A DNA stretch of 34,068 nucleotides. It comes from Verrucomicrobiota bacterium. Lineage in GTDB: Bacteria; Verrucomicrobiota; Kiritimatiellia; JAKQHR01. The DNA is taken from positions 1 through 34,068 of the forward strand of contig JAKQHR010000153.1 in the NCBI GenBank assembly GCA_029557905.1. The letters run 5' to 3'. Within the stretch, counting starts at the first letter, position 1. The number at the start of each line of letters is the position of its first letter. Position numbers and translations under genes: made by a program. Below are positions 24,827 to 32,451 of the stretch, piece after piece. The notes under the pieces were generated by a model that did not search any database, was not told the DNA's origin, and saw nothing but the letters and a program-made list of their open reading frames with translations.

Positions 24827-24947
24827 GATTCTGAGCGTTCTGGCCGCGGTGGTGATCGTGCTTTTTCTGGCCCTGATAACCCTTCAGGCCGTGGAATTGA
24901 GCCACTACAAGAGCGAGCCGTCCGTATGGCCGGCCTCTGCACTATAA
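24813..24947 (+). CDS. 44-residue single-pass membrane peptide
   Basis: ATG 24813 to TAA 24945-24947 encodes 44 residues: a short polar start (MFSSK), one strong hydrophobic helix (about 6-24, LSVLAAVVIVLFLALITL) and a polar tail ending WPASAL. The AGGAGG element lies only 6 nt upstream and is placed inside the end of the coiled-coil gene, giving strong evidence of translation. The 14-nt overlap indicates coupling. Function is unknown; it may be a membrane partner of the coiled-coil protein. Confidence 0.7.
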   Translation: MFSSKILSVLAAVVIVLFLALITLQAVELSHYKSEPSVWPASAL

Positions 24948-24959
24948 GAGGGAAATCCG

Positions 24960-25109
24960 GTGAAGGCCGTCGTCATTTTTGCTTCCGCCCTCATGCTGGG
25001 CGCGTTGCTGGCAGGATGCGCAACACCCGACGGTGAAACGGAACTTCCGTGGAATACGCCTCAGTCATGGGAGGCATCGCCTATGATTCCCGGCATGGAC
25101 CGTTATTGA
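24960..25109 (+). CDS. 49-residue lipoprotein with a Trp/Pro-rich mature part
   Basis: GTG 24960 to TGA 25107-25109 encodes a hydrophobic signal with lipobox LLAGC (Cys20) and a 29-residue mature peptide containing ELPWNTPQSWE and ending MIPGMDRY. The two WN/SWE tryptophans and prolines suggest a short adhesive or docking peptide. GAGGG lies about 7 nt upstream. It is 12 nt after the 44-aa gene and ends the unit, 15 nt from the convergent EpsI gene. No family is recognised with certainty. Confidence 0.68.
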   Translation: MKAVVIFASALMLGALLAGCATPDGETELPWNTPQSWEASPMIPGMDRY

Positions 25110-25124
25110 CAGAGTTCTCAAATA

Positions 25125-25886
25125 TCAGTTGATGATGTTTTCCGTCAAGGCAATGTGCGGGTAGAGCCCCCCGATAAACTCCCGAATTTCATCCAGATAG
25201 GCGACCGAATCCTCTTCACGCGCGCCCGATACGGCAATATAGGCCCAGCGATGAGCCACGTTGTGGAATATGCGGTCAGTGGACATCCAAATCATGCGCT
25301 GCACATGCGACGGAGTTTCGCGCCCTTTCCCGACAAACCAGTAGGCGTAATAGGTGGTTAATCCCGTCATGCCCTCCGCCCGTCCCTGCGGCTCAAGGTC
25401 CAGCACCATCACATCAAGGGGCTTCCGACCCTCAATGGGAACTTCCAGAACTTCACTTTTCAGGATGACCTGCCCCTGCCCCGTCAGGCACATTTGCGGG
25501 CGGTGAATGCTTGAACGGGAGGCTCCGCTCAGCACAATGGAAACAAAAATCTGCCGGCCGGTCGGATGCACATAACGCTTTTTCATCAGCACCGTGTCGC
25601 CCGGGAGCACCGCCGCCTCGTCATAGGACATGCCGGAAAGCGGGCCGCCGCATGCGGGGCACACGTTCCGGTCTTCAATGTCATTCACCAGAAAAGCTTT
25701 CAGGCACTCCTTGTTGTGACAGTACCGCAGTTCATTCCCTTCCCAGGCCGCAATGCGGTCGGGAAGCTCCACCCTGATGCCGGCTTCGTCCGTAATGTTC
25801 ACATCCACGCTGAGCTCCAGCGCGATGCTGGTCAGGGCCATCAGGATAATGACGGCGAAGTACGGCCTGAAAGTTCGCATTTCCAT
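25125..25886 (-). CDS. EpsI-type exosortase-associated protein with an inserted four-cysteine cluster
   Basis: This protein of about 253 residues has one N-terminal membrane helix (about 9-26) and an EpsI/DUF3485 domain, recognised by SSIHRPQMCLTGQG (126-138, conserved Cys133), LDVMVLDL and YYAYWFVGKGRETPSH. EpsI proteins are encoded beside exosortases and act outside the cytoplasm; their reaction is unsettled. Between the helix and the core is an insert with Cys56-x4-Cys61-x14-Cys76-x2-Cys79, a probable zinc ribbon that is not part of usual EpsI. The frame also allows a GTG at 25895 and an ATG at 25880; ATG 25886 was chosen, but no start has a strong SD. The gene overlaps the 3' end of the exosortase gene by 46 nt. 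Confidence 0.86.
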   Translation of the reverse strand: MEMRTFRPYFAVIILMALTSIALELSVDVNITDEAGIRVELPDRIAAWEGNELRYCHNKECLKAFLVNDIEDRNVCPACGGPLSGMSYDEAAVLPGDTVLMKKRYVHPTGRQIFVSIVLSGASRSSIHRPQMCLTGQGQVILKSEVLEVPIEGRKPLDVMVLDLEPQGRAEGMTGLTTYYAYWFVGKGRETPSHVQRMIWMSTDRIFHNVAHRWAYIAVSGAREEDSVAYLDEIREFIGGLYPHIALTENIIN

Positions 25887-26830
25887 TTGTTCCACACTTT
25901 TCTGAAATCCATGTCAATAAGGTTCCCCAGCCCCACCATCAGCAGAATGGCCACTGCAAAAACAATGTATCCCGAATAATCATGATACAAACCCGTGGCC
26001 ACCTCTTCCCCAAACGCCTCCGCCACAAGGGCCAGGGCCGTGATTCGCACAATGTTGCCCGCAATGGCGAGCGGAACGGCGCAGGCGAAGAGCACCCACT
26101 TTTTTAGAATCGTTTTCTGCGTGAACCACGCATAGATGGCGGTCAGTGCCGTCATGGCCAGCAGGGAGCGGAGCCCGCTGCAGGGATCGGCCACATCCAG
26201 CTTGAATCCCTGCGCGGTTTCGGAATAGATGCCCGAGCCCACGCGCCGGACAGCCACCCCCAGACCGTTAATCAGCAGCACAGACATCTTCGTCGCCACG
26301 ATTCGCAGCGGAAACGTCAGCGTGTCTAAAAAGTTCAGCGGAATGCAGAAGATCAGATATGAACACGGGAAAATCAGCTCCTTCGCAACTCGCCAGCCCC
26401 AGAAATAGTATGGAATTCCCCAAAGAAGCATGATCAGGGCCATCACGGAAATCCGGGGATGGGTCACACGCACGCCCAGCCAGTGAAAAAACAGCGCCAT
26501 GACCACAATTGCAAGCCCTTTCCGGCAGACACTGCGGGAGGGGAACGCTGCCGCAAGGTCCCGTCGCTTCTTCCACACAAGGAAAAGGCTTGCCGGAACA
26601 ATGATCCATCCGTGGGAAAAATTGCTGTAGGGGCTGTTCCAGCGCTGAACAAGCCATCCAAACGCGGAGCGCCCGTAGGAAGGAATATCCTCTGTGTTGC
26701 CCTGAAAATGATACATAACGAAGATCAGGCCGATTATGACCGAAGTCAGACCAATCCGGATGAAGTCCTCCGCTGCAAGAGCGGCAAGATTCCAGCGCTC
26801 GCTCCAGATTTTTTCGTCAATTTCTTTCAT
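25841..26830 (-). CDS. Exosortase (cysteine transpeptidase-like, inner membrane)
   Basis: This 329-residue integral membrane protein has about eight hydrophobic segments. The exosortase/archaeosortase catalytic set is present: Cys217 in ADPCSGLRSL, Arg262 in GNIVRIT and His283 in YHDYSGYIVF. The N-terminal SNFSHGWIIVPASLFLVW motif (69-86) is also typical. Exosortases recognise C-terminal PEP-CTERM-like tails on exported proteins and process them, usually in exopolysaccharide producers. The subtype cannot be assigned from sequence alone; it is followed by a separate EpsI gene rather than fused to it. No obvious Shine-Dalgarno precedes the ATG, which lies 35 nt after the phosphatase gene. No matching sorting-signal protein was found in the window. 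Confidence 0.93.
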   Translation of the reverse strand: MKEIDEKIWSERWNLAALAAEDFIRIGLTSVIIGLIFVMYHFQGNTEDIPSYGRSAFGWLVQRWNSPYSNFSHGWIIVPASLFLVWKKRRDLAAAFPSRSVCRKGLAIVVMALFFHWLGVRVTHPRISVMALIMLLWGIPYYFWGWRVAKELIFPCSYLIFCIPLNFLDTLTFPLRIVATKMSVLLINGLGVAVRRVGSGIYSETAQGFKLDVADPCSGLRSLLAMTALTAIYAWFTQKTILKKWVLFACAVPLAIAGNIVRITALALVAEAFGEEVATGLYHDYSGYIVFAVAILLMVGLGNLIDMDFRKVWNKWKCELSGRTSPSLS

Positions 26831-26865
26831 GGCAAAGTCGTGAAACTATACGCCGCCCCACAAGG

Positions 26866-27411
26866 TCAAGTCAAATGGCTGGAGAGAAAATCCGGAAGCA
26901 GGCTCATATCCTCCAGATGGAAGTCCGCCGATGTTATTGCACCCGGATGGGCAATGCGCACTGTCCGGCAGCCGGCCGCGCGGCCGGCCTCCACATCGGT
27001 TTCGGAATCACCGACCATCCAGGAGGCCGCCAGATCAAGTTGATACCTGCGGGACGCCTCAAGGAAAAGACCCGGTTTGGGCTTTCGGCACTCACATTGA
27101 TCCGCGCCGTGAGGGCATACCAGAATATCCAGAAGTTCAAGCCCCGCCTCTTTGACGGAAAGCCTCAAATAATCATGAATCCGGTTCAGTTCATCCCATG
27201 TAATCAGGCCTCGTTCAATACAGCGCTGGTTGGTCACTATCACGGCGGCATAGCCCTTTTTGTTCACTATCCGAAGTGATTCCATGAAGGCCGGAAGAAT
27301 GAAGAATCTCTCCAGCGACAAGACATAGTACTCCTCCGGAGACGGCGCACGATTTACTACGCCGTCCCGGTCAAAAAAAACGCATTTTTGCTCTTTAGCT
27401 GCCGTCTTCAT
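26866..27411 (-). CDS. HAD-IIIA phosphatase, GmhB-like (heptose bisphosphate phosphatase type)
   Basis: This 181-residue hydrolase has HAD motif I FFDRDGVVN (catalytic Asp14 and Asp16), motif II in IVTNQ (58-62), motif III at CRKPKPG (108-114) and motif IV GDSETD (134-139). The zinc loop Cys99-x-His101-x4-Cys106-x-Cys108 is that of GmhB, the D-glycero-D-manno-heptose 1,7-bisphosphate 7-phosphatase, although the loop is shorter than in E. coli. GmhB-like enzymes also act on histidinol phosphate and other sugar phosphates. Here it lies within a polysaccharide/exosortase operon, so a heptose or another phosphosugar of the polymer is the likely substrate. Its start overlaps the TIGR03790 gene by 17 nt. 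Confidence 0.88.
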   Translation of the reverse strand: MKTAAKEQKCVFFDRDGVVNRAPSPEEYYVLSLERFFILPAFMESLRIVNKKGYAAVIVTNQRCIERGLITWDELNRIHDYLRLSVKEAGLELLDILVCPHGADQCECRKPKPGLFLEASRRYQLDLAASWMVGDSETDVEAGRAAGCRTVRIAHPGAITSADFHLEDMSLLPDFLSSHLT

Positions 27412-29758
27412 TGCCCGCCGTTTCTACTGTTTTTATCGATGCGGAAACGCCGTCATCTGCCCGCACAAGAATGGAGCCATCTGCCGCACCGCGCATCAGT
27501 TCCGCCGAAACCTCCGCACTCCCGTCCCGGATACAGGTCATAACATTCCGAAACTGAAGCGGCCTATCTTCCACCCAGAGTCCGAACTGTCCGCTCCATC
27601 CCGGTTTCTGCATGGCCGTTTCACAAACGCGTTCGCCGTCAACCATTCCCTCCACAACTCCGTCGGGGCGGCGGCGGACAGACAATTCAATCCATGTATT
27701 CAACGGTATGCCCGCGCCAAATGCCTCCAGTTCCTTCCACAGCCCATCCCTGCAAACACCAAGCGTCCATCCTCCGGTCTTTCCCGACGCACCAAACCAG
27801 CCGTAATTCTTCTCGTCCTGAACATCAAACAGGATTCCTGCGCCATGCAGCAGGCCGGCGGCACGGCCCGCGGGCACCATGATCTCAGCGGATATTTCGG
27901 ATGAAGACTCTGTGCCGTCGCTGAAAATGCATATACTGATCGGAGCGGCTGTTTCCGGAACCAGAACGCCGTCCTGCACCAGCCCCCCCCGCGCATTGCA
28001 GCGATCTGCCTCCATCCTGCGGAACCAGCTGTATCGAATCGAATCGCCTTCAGGATCTTCGGCGGTGGCGCGCAATCCCCCATCGCCGGTCGGAACCACA
28101 CCCCGAATCGCCGGCGGCTGATTGAAGCGGCCAATCTCGATGCTTGCCGGCGGCGAGCGGACCTCCATTCCGTCCTCGTAGATCGCGCAGGCCTGAAGGC
28201 TGACTGGCCCGGCCCCCAGAATGGCCGGATCGAAACACCCCCCTTCAAGGGGAATGCGCATCTCTCCAGCCATCAGGATGGTTTCCCGCGGGCTTGGGGT
28301 TCCGACGATTGTCACGGCAACCGGATGATGCACATCCACTTTCTGTCCGGGGAGCAGCCCCTTAAGATCAACTGCGCGCCCCCTGTTGTTGACGGTGATT
28401 CCCCTGACCGCAAATGAATGCTCCGCCACCGGACCCTGCTTGCGGACAGATACCCTCAATTCATGATACCCGTCCGATAGCTTTGTGGTATCCACGGACA
28501 GCATGGGGCCAGAGTGAAAATCGTTTTTCAGCACGCCATCCAGGATGTACTGGATGCGCGGCGGAAGGCGGGGATTCTGCAGACCGGTATCTGTATAGAA
28601 CATGGCCTTCCCTTTGAGATACCCGTCTTCCATTGCCGCCAGAACCACGGGAAATTTAGCCGCCCAGGGTGCCGCCAGCGGATCGCCTGTCATCAGAAGC
28701 TGCAACGGGCTCTGCACGGCCAGATAATAGCTTTCGATGATGCTGCAGCCGCTCAAGTAGTGGGCAAAGAAAAAGGGACTGGCAAATTTCGAGCCGATGG
28801 CATAGGGCTCCACCACTGTTCCGGACGAGGCGGTTGCACCGGCGCGAAGCCAGACCGAAAGCTTGGTCTGATTGTGGTCCGAAAAGTTCGCGGCATGGCT
28901 GGTCAGGTGTTCGGCCACTGCGCCGGGGAGGAAAGAGCCGGGGGGGGGCGCTATTTCATGCACCCCGTCGAAAACACCCAGCAGCCCCGTCTGGCCGGCA
29001 GGATAGCGGTCAAGAATTTCCGCGCGTCCCCTGAGCGATTTAACGGCTTCCGCCGCTGCAGGAAACTGCCAGTCCCGGCATGAAGACCGGACATCCTCCC
29101 GTTTGACAAATATAACGGGCCCCCGAGGAAACGTTCCGTCTGAAGCGGCCCCGCGGCGCAGGACTCCGAGCGCCTCTTCAACGCTCAAACCGCGGGTGCC
29201 GGTATGCGCCAGCATCATTGCGGGAAGCGGCATTTCTGCGCCCAAACGATGACCCAGGCTGTCCAATGACTCCGCCAGCTTCACGCGCAGATCTTTTCTT
29301 GATGCCGGACCGCAGAAGAGCGGAGAAACATATTTCCCCTGTACAATCAGCGCATCCGCGGGCAGCCTGTTGCGCACAAAAGTAATTCCCGTCAGAGAAA
29401 CAGCCGCGCCTTTGGCCCGTGTAACGCGAACGGGAAAATCGGCCGAATAGATCCATGCAAGAACCTGTTCGCCCAGCCCCCGACGCAGTATTTCCTCATT
29501 TGCCGGGACCCAGATATACTGCAGAAATTCCGACTCATTAATTGTCGCTTCGGGCCTCCGCACAGCGTCCGGCAGGGCCAGCCGAATAACGTTTCGCGCA
29601 GGAATGTGCCGCAGCGACACATAATGGTTTGCCACTTCAAGCGACCGCGGCGAATTCTCATTGACCAGAAGCACCACTTCATGCGGGGCAAGTGCCGCCT
29701 CAAGTGAAATACCAAACAAACAGCAGAGCAGGATCAGCGGTTTGACTTTTCGGATCAA
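27395..29758 (-). CDS. TIGR03790 family secreted protein with C-terminal Ig-like and lectin-like regions
   Basis: This protein of about 787 residues has a signal peptide (hydrophobic LILLCCLFGISLEAALA). The TIGR03790 domain (about 25-350) begins HEVVLLVNENSPRSLEVANHYVSLRHIPA and contains the AWIYSADFPVRVT motif and a GDPLAAPWA-like end. The rest includes beta-rich segments and a C-terminal region (about 600-740) resembling a concanavalin/LamG-like sugar-binding fold (ILFDVQDEKNYGWFGAS, GVVEGMVDGERV). TIGR03790 proteins occur with exosortase systems, but their activity is not established. The start is TTG at 29758, overlapping the previous gene's TGA, with AAGGGG 4 nt upstream; the longer open frame shadows the sugar transferase. 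No sorting tail is visible at the C-terminus. Confidence 0.82.
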   Translation of the reverse strand: MIRKVKPLILLCCLFGISLEAALAPHEVVLLVNENSPRSLEVANHYVSLRHIPARNVIRLALPDAVRRPEATINESEFLQYIWVPANEEILRRGLGEQVLAWIYSADFPVRVTRAKGAAVSLTGITFVRNRLPADALIVQGKYVSPLFCGPASRKDLRVKLAESLDSLGHRLGAEMPLPAMMLAHTGTRGLSVEEALGVLRRGAASDGTFPRGPVIFVKREDVRSSCRDWQFPAAAEAVKSLRGRAEILDRYPAGQTGLLGVFDGVHEIAPPPGSFLPGAVAEHLTSHAANFSDHNQTKLSVWLRAGATASSGTVVEPYAIGSKFASPFFFAHYLSGCSIIESYYLAVQSPLQLLMTGDPLAAPWAAKFPVVLAAMEDGYLKGKAMFYTDTGLQNPRLPPRIQYILDGVLKNDFHSGPMLSVDTTKLSDGYHELRVSVRKQGPVAEHSFAVRGITVNNRGRAVDLKGLLPGQKVDVHHPVAVTIVGTPSPRETILMAGEMRIPLEGGCFDPAILGAGPVSLQACAIYEDGMEVRSPPASIEIGRFNQPPAIRGVVPTGDGGLRATAEDPEGDSIRYSWFRRMEADRCNARGGLVQDGVLVPETAAPISICIFSDGTESSSEISAEIMVPAGRAAGLLHGAGILFDVQDEKNYGWFGASGKTGGWTLGVCRDGLWKELEAFGAGIPLNTWIELSVRRRPDGVVEGMVDGERVCETAMQKPGWSGQFGLWVEDRPLQFRNVMTCIRDGSAEVSAELMRGAADGSILVRADDGVSASIKTVETAGNEDGS

Positions 29759-31173
29759 TACGCCCCTTCCCGGGTAAGAAGGGCCCGGAAGGTCCGGACA
29801 AGGATGACCGTATCCAGCCAGATGGACCAGTTCCGGACATAATACGTGTCCCAGCGCTCCATGCCCTCGGTGCCCGTCTCGCTCCGCCCGGAGACCTGCC
29901 ACAGCCCCGTGATGCCGGGCAGCACGCTTTCACGGAGCGCACAGACACTCCTGGGCAGCTGCTGCTGATGGTATTTCGGAAGCGGTCGGGGCCCGACCAG
30001 CGACATTTCTCCCCGCAGCACATTAATCAACTGCGGCAGCTCATCCAGAGAACTGCGCCGGAGAAATGCGCCGATCGGAGTGATGCGCGGATCGTTTTTA
30101 AGTTTGTAATGAGCGTTCCATTCCGCGCGGAGCTCGGGATGTTCAGACATTTCCTTTTCAAGAACCTCTTCCGCGTTGGGCACCATGGTCCGGAATTTCC
30201 AGGTCTTGAAAAGCTTTCCGTGCCGTCCAACCCGCTCCTGACGGTACAGCGGGCTTGCGCCGGTCTGCATTCGGATCAGCAGCGCCAGCAAGAGGCACAC
30301 CGGAATCCACAAGGGCGCGAGCGCCAGCACCGCAATGAGCTCCATAGCCTGTTTTGAAATGCGGGCTATGGGATTCAGCAGATTCCGCTCTACCTCAAGC
30401 CCCAGCACCCCCAGAAAATCCCGGGCACTGACCCACAGGGAGGGAATATCGAAAAGGTCAGGAATGATGATTACCCGGCGGTAATGCGAAAGAGGTCCCT
30501 CCAGCAGCATCATCAGGCGCTCCCTCGCTATACTGGGTGCGCCCAGCAAAGCAAAGCTTGCCTCAAGCGTGGAGTCTTCCAGGCCCCCGAGGACCGGGAT
30601 TCCGCGAACACGGTCCGAGGGCTTCAAGTCATCGTCAAAAATGCCAATGGGAATATAGCCCAGGCCGGCCTCCTGCGTAATGACATCCAGCACATGGGAG
30701 ACGGTCTTGTCATTGCCGTAGACCGCTGTAGGCACACCCCAGCACCGGCGTTTCAGCATGACTCTTTTGACCAGTGTGCGCGTGAAGGGAACCAGCGGAA
30801 CACTGATGAGATACATCAGCGCGAATTTAATGCGGCTGGTGACATCTCCGGTCTTGGTCAGAAACATGGCGGCGGCGGCCAGGCCGAAAATGACCAGCAA
30901 CAGGACCTGTATGCGCCGGAGTTCTTCAATCGGACCAATCCCCCATGGGGGGGCAATCTTGAAAATGATGGCGCCCACCGCCCACAGCGGAATCAGATAC
31001 AGCGCCCGGGACGGCGGAATATGGCTCTCGCGCAGGATATAGCGCACCAGGCCGGCCAGAAGAATGGCGGCCAGCAGGGCCAGCGCATCCCCCAGAAGAA
31101 TCCCGCCCATGTTCAAGAACATCCGGCGGTAGTATGAAAATCTATCCTGTGAAGAATCGGCGGTCAATTCCAT
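29755..31173 (-). CDS. Undecaprenyl-phosphate sugar phosphotransferase (WbaP-like)
   Basis: This enzyme of about 472 residues has four N-terminal helices, a nucleotide-binding-like middle region (PTAVYGNDKTVSHVLDVI) and, after a helix near PLWIPVCLLLALLI, the catalytic sugar transferase domain with YRQERVGRHGKLF, WKFRTM, LDELPQLINVLRGEMSLVGPRP and PGITGLWQVSGRSE. The RSE ending and the general layout resemble WbaP galactose-phosphate transferases. It is the second initiating transferase in the window and is not a close copy of the first. The in-frame ATGs at 31185 and 31209 are alternatives; 31209 lies inside a strong hairpin and is unlikely. The 3' end is coupled to the TIGR03790 gene by a TTGA overlap. 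Confidence 0.92.
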   Translation of the reverse strand: MELTADSSQDRFSYYRRMFLNMGGILLGDALALLAAILLAGLVRYILRESHIPPSRALYLIPLWAVGAIIFKIAPPWGIGPIEELRRIQVLLLVIFGLAAAAMFLTKTGDVTSRIKFALMYLISVPLVPFTRTLVKRVMLKRRCWGVPTAVYGNDKTVSHVLDVITQEAGLGYIPIGIFDDDLKPSDRVRGIPVLGGLEDSTLEASFALLGAPSIARERLMMLLEGPLSHYRRVIIIPDLFDIPSLWVSARDFLGVLGLEVERNLLNPIARISKQAMELIAVLALAPLWIPVCLLLALLIRMQTGASPLYRQERVGRHGKLFKTWKFRTMVPNAEEVLEKEMSEHPELRAEWNAHYKLKNDPRITPIGAFLRRSSLDELPQLINVLRGEMSLVGPRPLPKYHQQQLPRSVCALRESVLPGITGLWQVSGRSETGTEGMERWDTYYVRNWSIWLDTVILVRTFRALLTREGAY

Positions 31174-31191
31174 GATCCCCAGCATAAACAA

Positions 31192-31235
31192 CTGCCCCCC
31201 GGCGCGCAAGCTTGCGTTCGCGCGCCGGGGGGCAG
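31192..31235 (-). terminator. Strong 16-bp GC-rich hairpin between glycosyltransferase and sugar transferase genes
   Basis: A perfect 16-bp inverted repeat pairs 31192-31207 with 31220-31235 around a 12-nt loop, starting 13 nt after the GT4 stop. On the minus strand it is followed by TTGTTT, a weak T-tract. It would terminate much of the transcription coming from the right, or protect the upstream mRNA. The next gene begins only about 20 nt further on. Confidence 0.65.
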
Positions 31236-31248
31236 CATTCGGGGCCGG

Positions 31249-32451
31249 CTAGACCAGTCGACTGTAAAACTGGATCAGCTTCGGCGCCTGATGCCTCCAT
31301 TCGAGCTCGTTGATCATTCGTTCCCGGCCGATTTTCCCCATAACGGACCGTTTTACCTCGTCCGCCAGAAGATCGGATATCTTTTCGGCCAGATCCTCGA
31401 TGTCATTGGGGCGGGCGTAAAGCGATGCATCACCCGCGGAACGCCGCCCCTCAAGCAAATCATATTGAACAATCGGACGGCCCAGAGCCATGTACTCCAG
31501 AATTTTGTTCATTGTAGACTTGTCATTGAGGGGGTTCAGCGGATCGCAGTCCACGCAGACATCGCAGCTTGAAAGCCTCGAAATCATTTCTGCGTCCGGC
31601 ACACGGCCCGTGAATTCCACATAAGGAGATATCCCCAGCCTGCCCGCCAGTTCTTTCAGGGACTCAAGGCACGGACCGCCGCCGATAAAGCAGAACTGAA
31701 TGTCTTCCCGGCCCCGGGCGGCGATCAGATGATGAGCGGCACGCACAAGGTGATCCACCCCGTCAAACTCCCCCATCACCCCCATATAGCCCACAAGCCA
31801 TTTGCGGCCCTTCTTGAATCTTCCATCGGGGGGAACAGGGTTGAAGCGCGAGAGATCCGGGCCGCTTCTGATCACCTGCACATGTTCCGGACGCTTGTGA
31901 CCCCGCCTGATCGCCACCTCCCGGTAGGATTCATTGGTCGAGATCACCCGGTCAGCAAGCGCAAAGGTCAGGCGCTCGGCGAGACGCATCATATGATAGA
32001 AAAAGCCGCGCCGGTTGAACTTGGACTCGTACAGCTCCGGAGTCAGGTCATGGTGATCGAAGACGAATTTTGTCCGGTGCAGGAGCTTGAACCACAGCGC
32101 CACCAGAAAGATCAGATCCGGCGGATTGCAGGCATGGATGACATCAAAACCAAATTCTTTCCAAACTTTCCGCGCCAGCCGCCACTCGGCCCAGAGGGCG
32201 CTGCTGTATTCGCGAAAATATCCCAGGGCGGAACTCTTTTCGGGCGGGAGTCTGTGGCGGAAAATGTGGATCCCGTCAATATCCTCGCGCAGGCTCTCAT
32301 ACCCCTTGCCCGTCGGACAGATCACGCAGACCTGATATCCGGCTTGCGCCAGCGTGGTGGACTCCATCCACACGCGCCGGTCAAACGGCACGGGAAGATT
32401 CTCAACAACAACAAGAATCCGGCCGGCCGACTTACCAGGAGATTCCGTCAT
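31249..32451 (-). CDS. Family 4 glycosyltransferase (GT-B)
   Basis: This 400-residue GT-B enzyme has an N-terminal acceptor domain opening ILVVVENLPVPFDRRVWMEST, a motif common in capsule/LPS GT4 enzymes such as WbuB-like transferases. The C-terminal donor domain contains VIRSGPDLSRFNP, YMGVMGEFDGVDHL, FIGGGP and the KILEYMALGRPIV acidic motif. It adds a sugar from a nucleotide donor onto the lipid-linked repeat in the cytoplasm. Donor and linkage are unknown. The ATG overlaps the dehydrogenase gene by 20 nt. The gene ends 13 nt before the strong hairpin. Confidence 0.92.
   Translation of the reverse strand: MTESPGKSAGRILVVVENLPVPFDRRVWMESTTLAQAGYQVCVICPTGKGYESLREDIDGIHIFRHRLPPEKSSALGYFREYSSALWAEWRLARKVWKEFGFDVIHACNPPDLIFLVALWFKLLHRTKFVFDHHDLTPELYESKFNRRGFFYHMMRLAERLTFALADRVISTNESYREVAIRRGHKRPEHVQVIRSGPDLSRFNPVPPDGRFKKGRKWLVGYMGVMGEFDGVDHLVRAAHHLIAARGREDIQFCFIGGGPCLESLKELAGRLGISPYVEFTGRVPDAEMISRLSSCDVCVDCDPLNPLNDKSTMNKILEYMALGRPIVQYDLLEGRRSAGDASLYARPNDIEDLAEKISDLLADEVKRSVMGKIGRERMINELEWRHQAPKLIQFYSRLV

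Noticed and set aside
31125-31132. GGCGGTAG, resembling the core of an ops (RfaH) element
   Set aside because: It is on the plus strand while the gene and operon are on the minus strand, and it lies within coding sequence for a Tyr-Tyr-Arg-Arg stretch; chance match.
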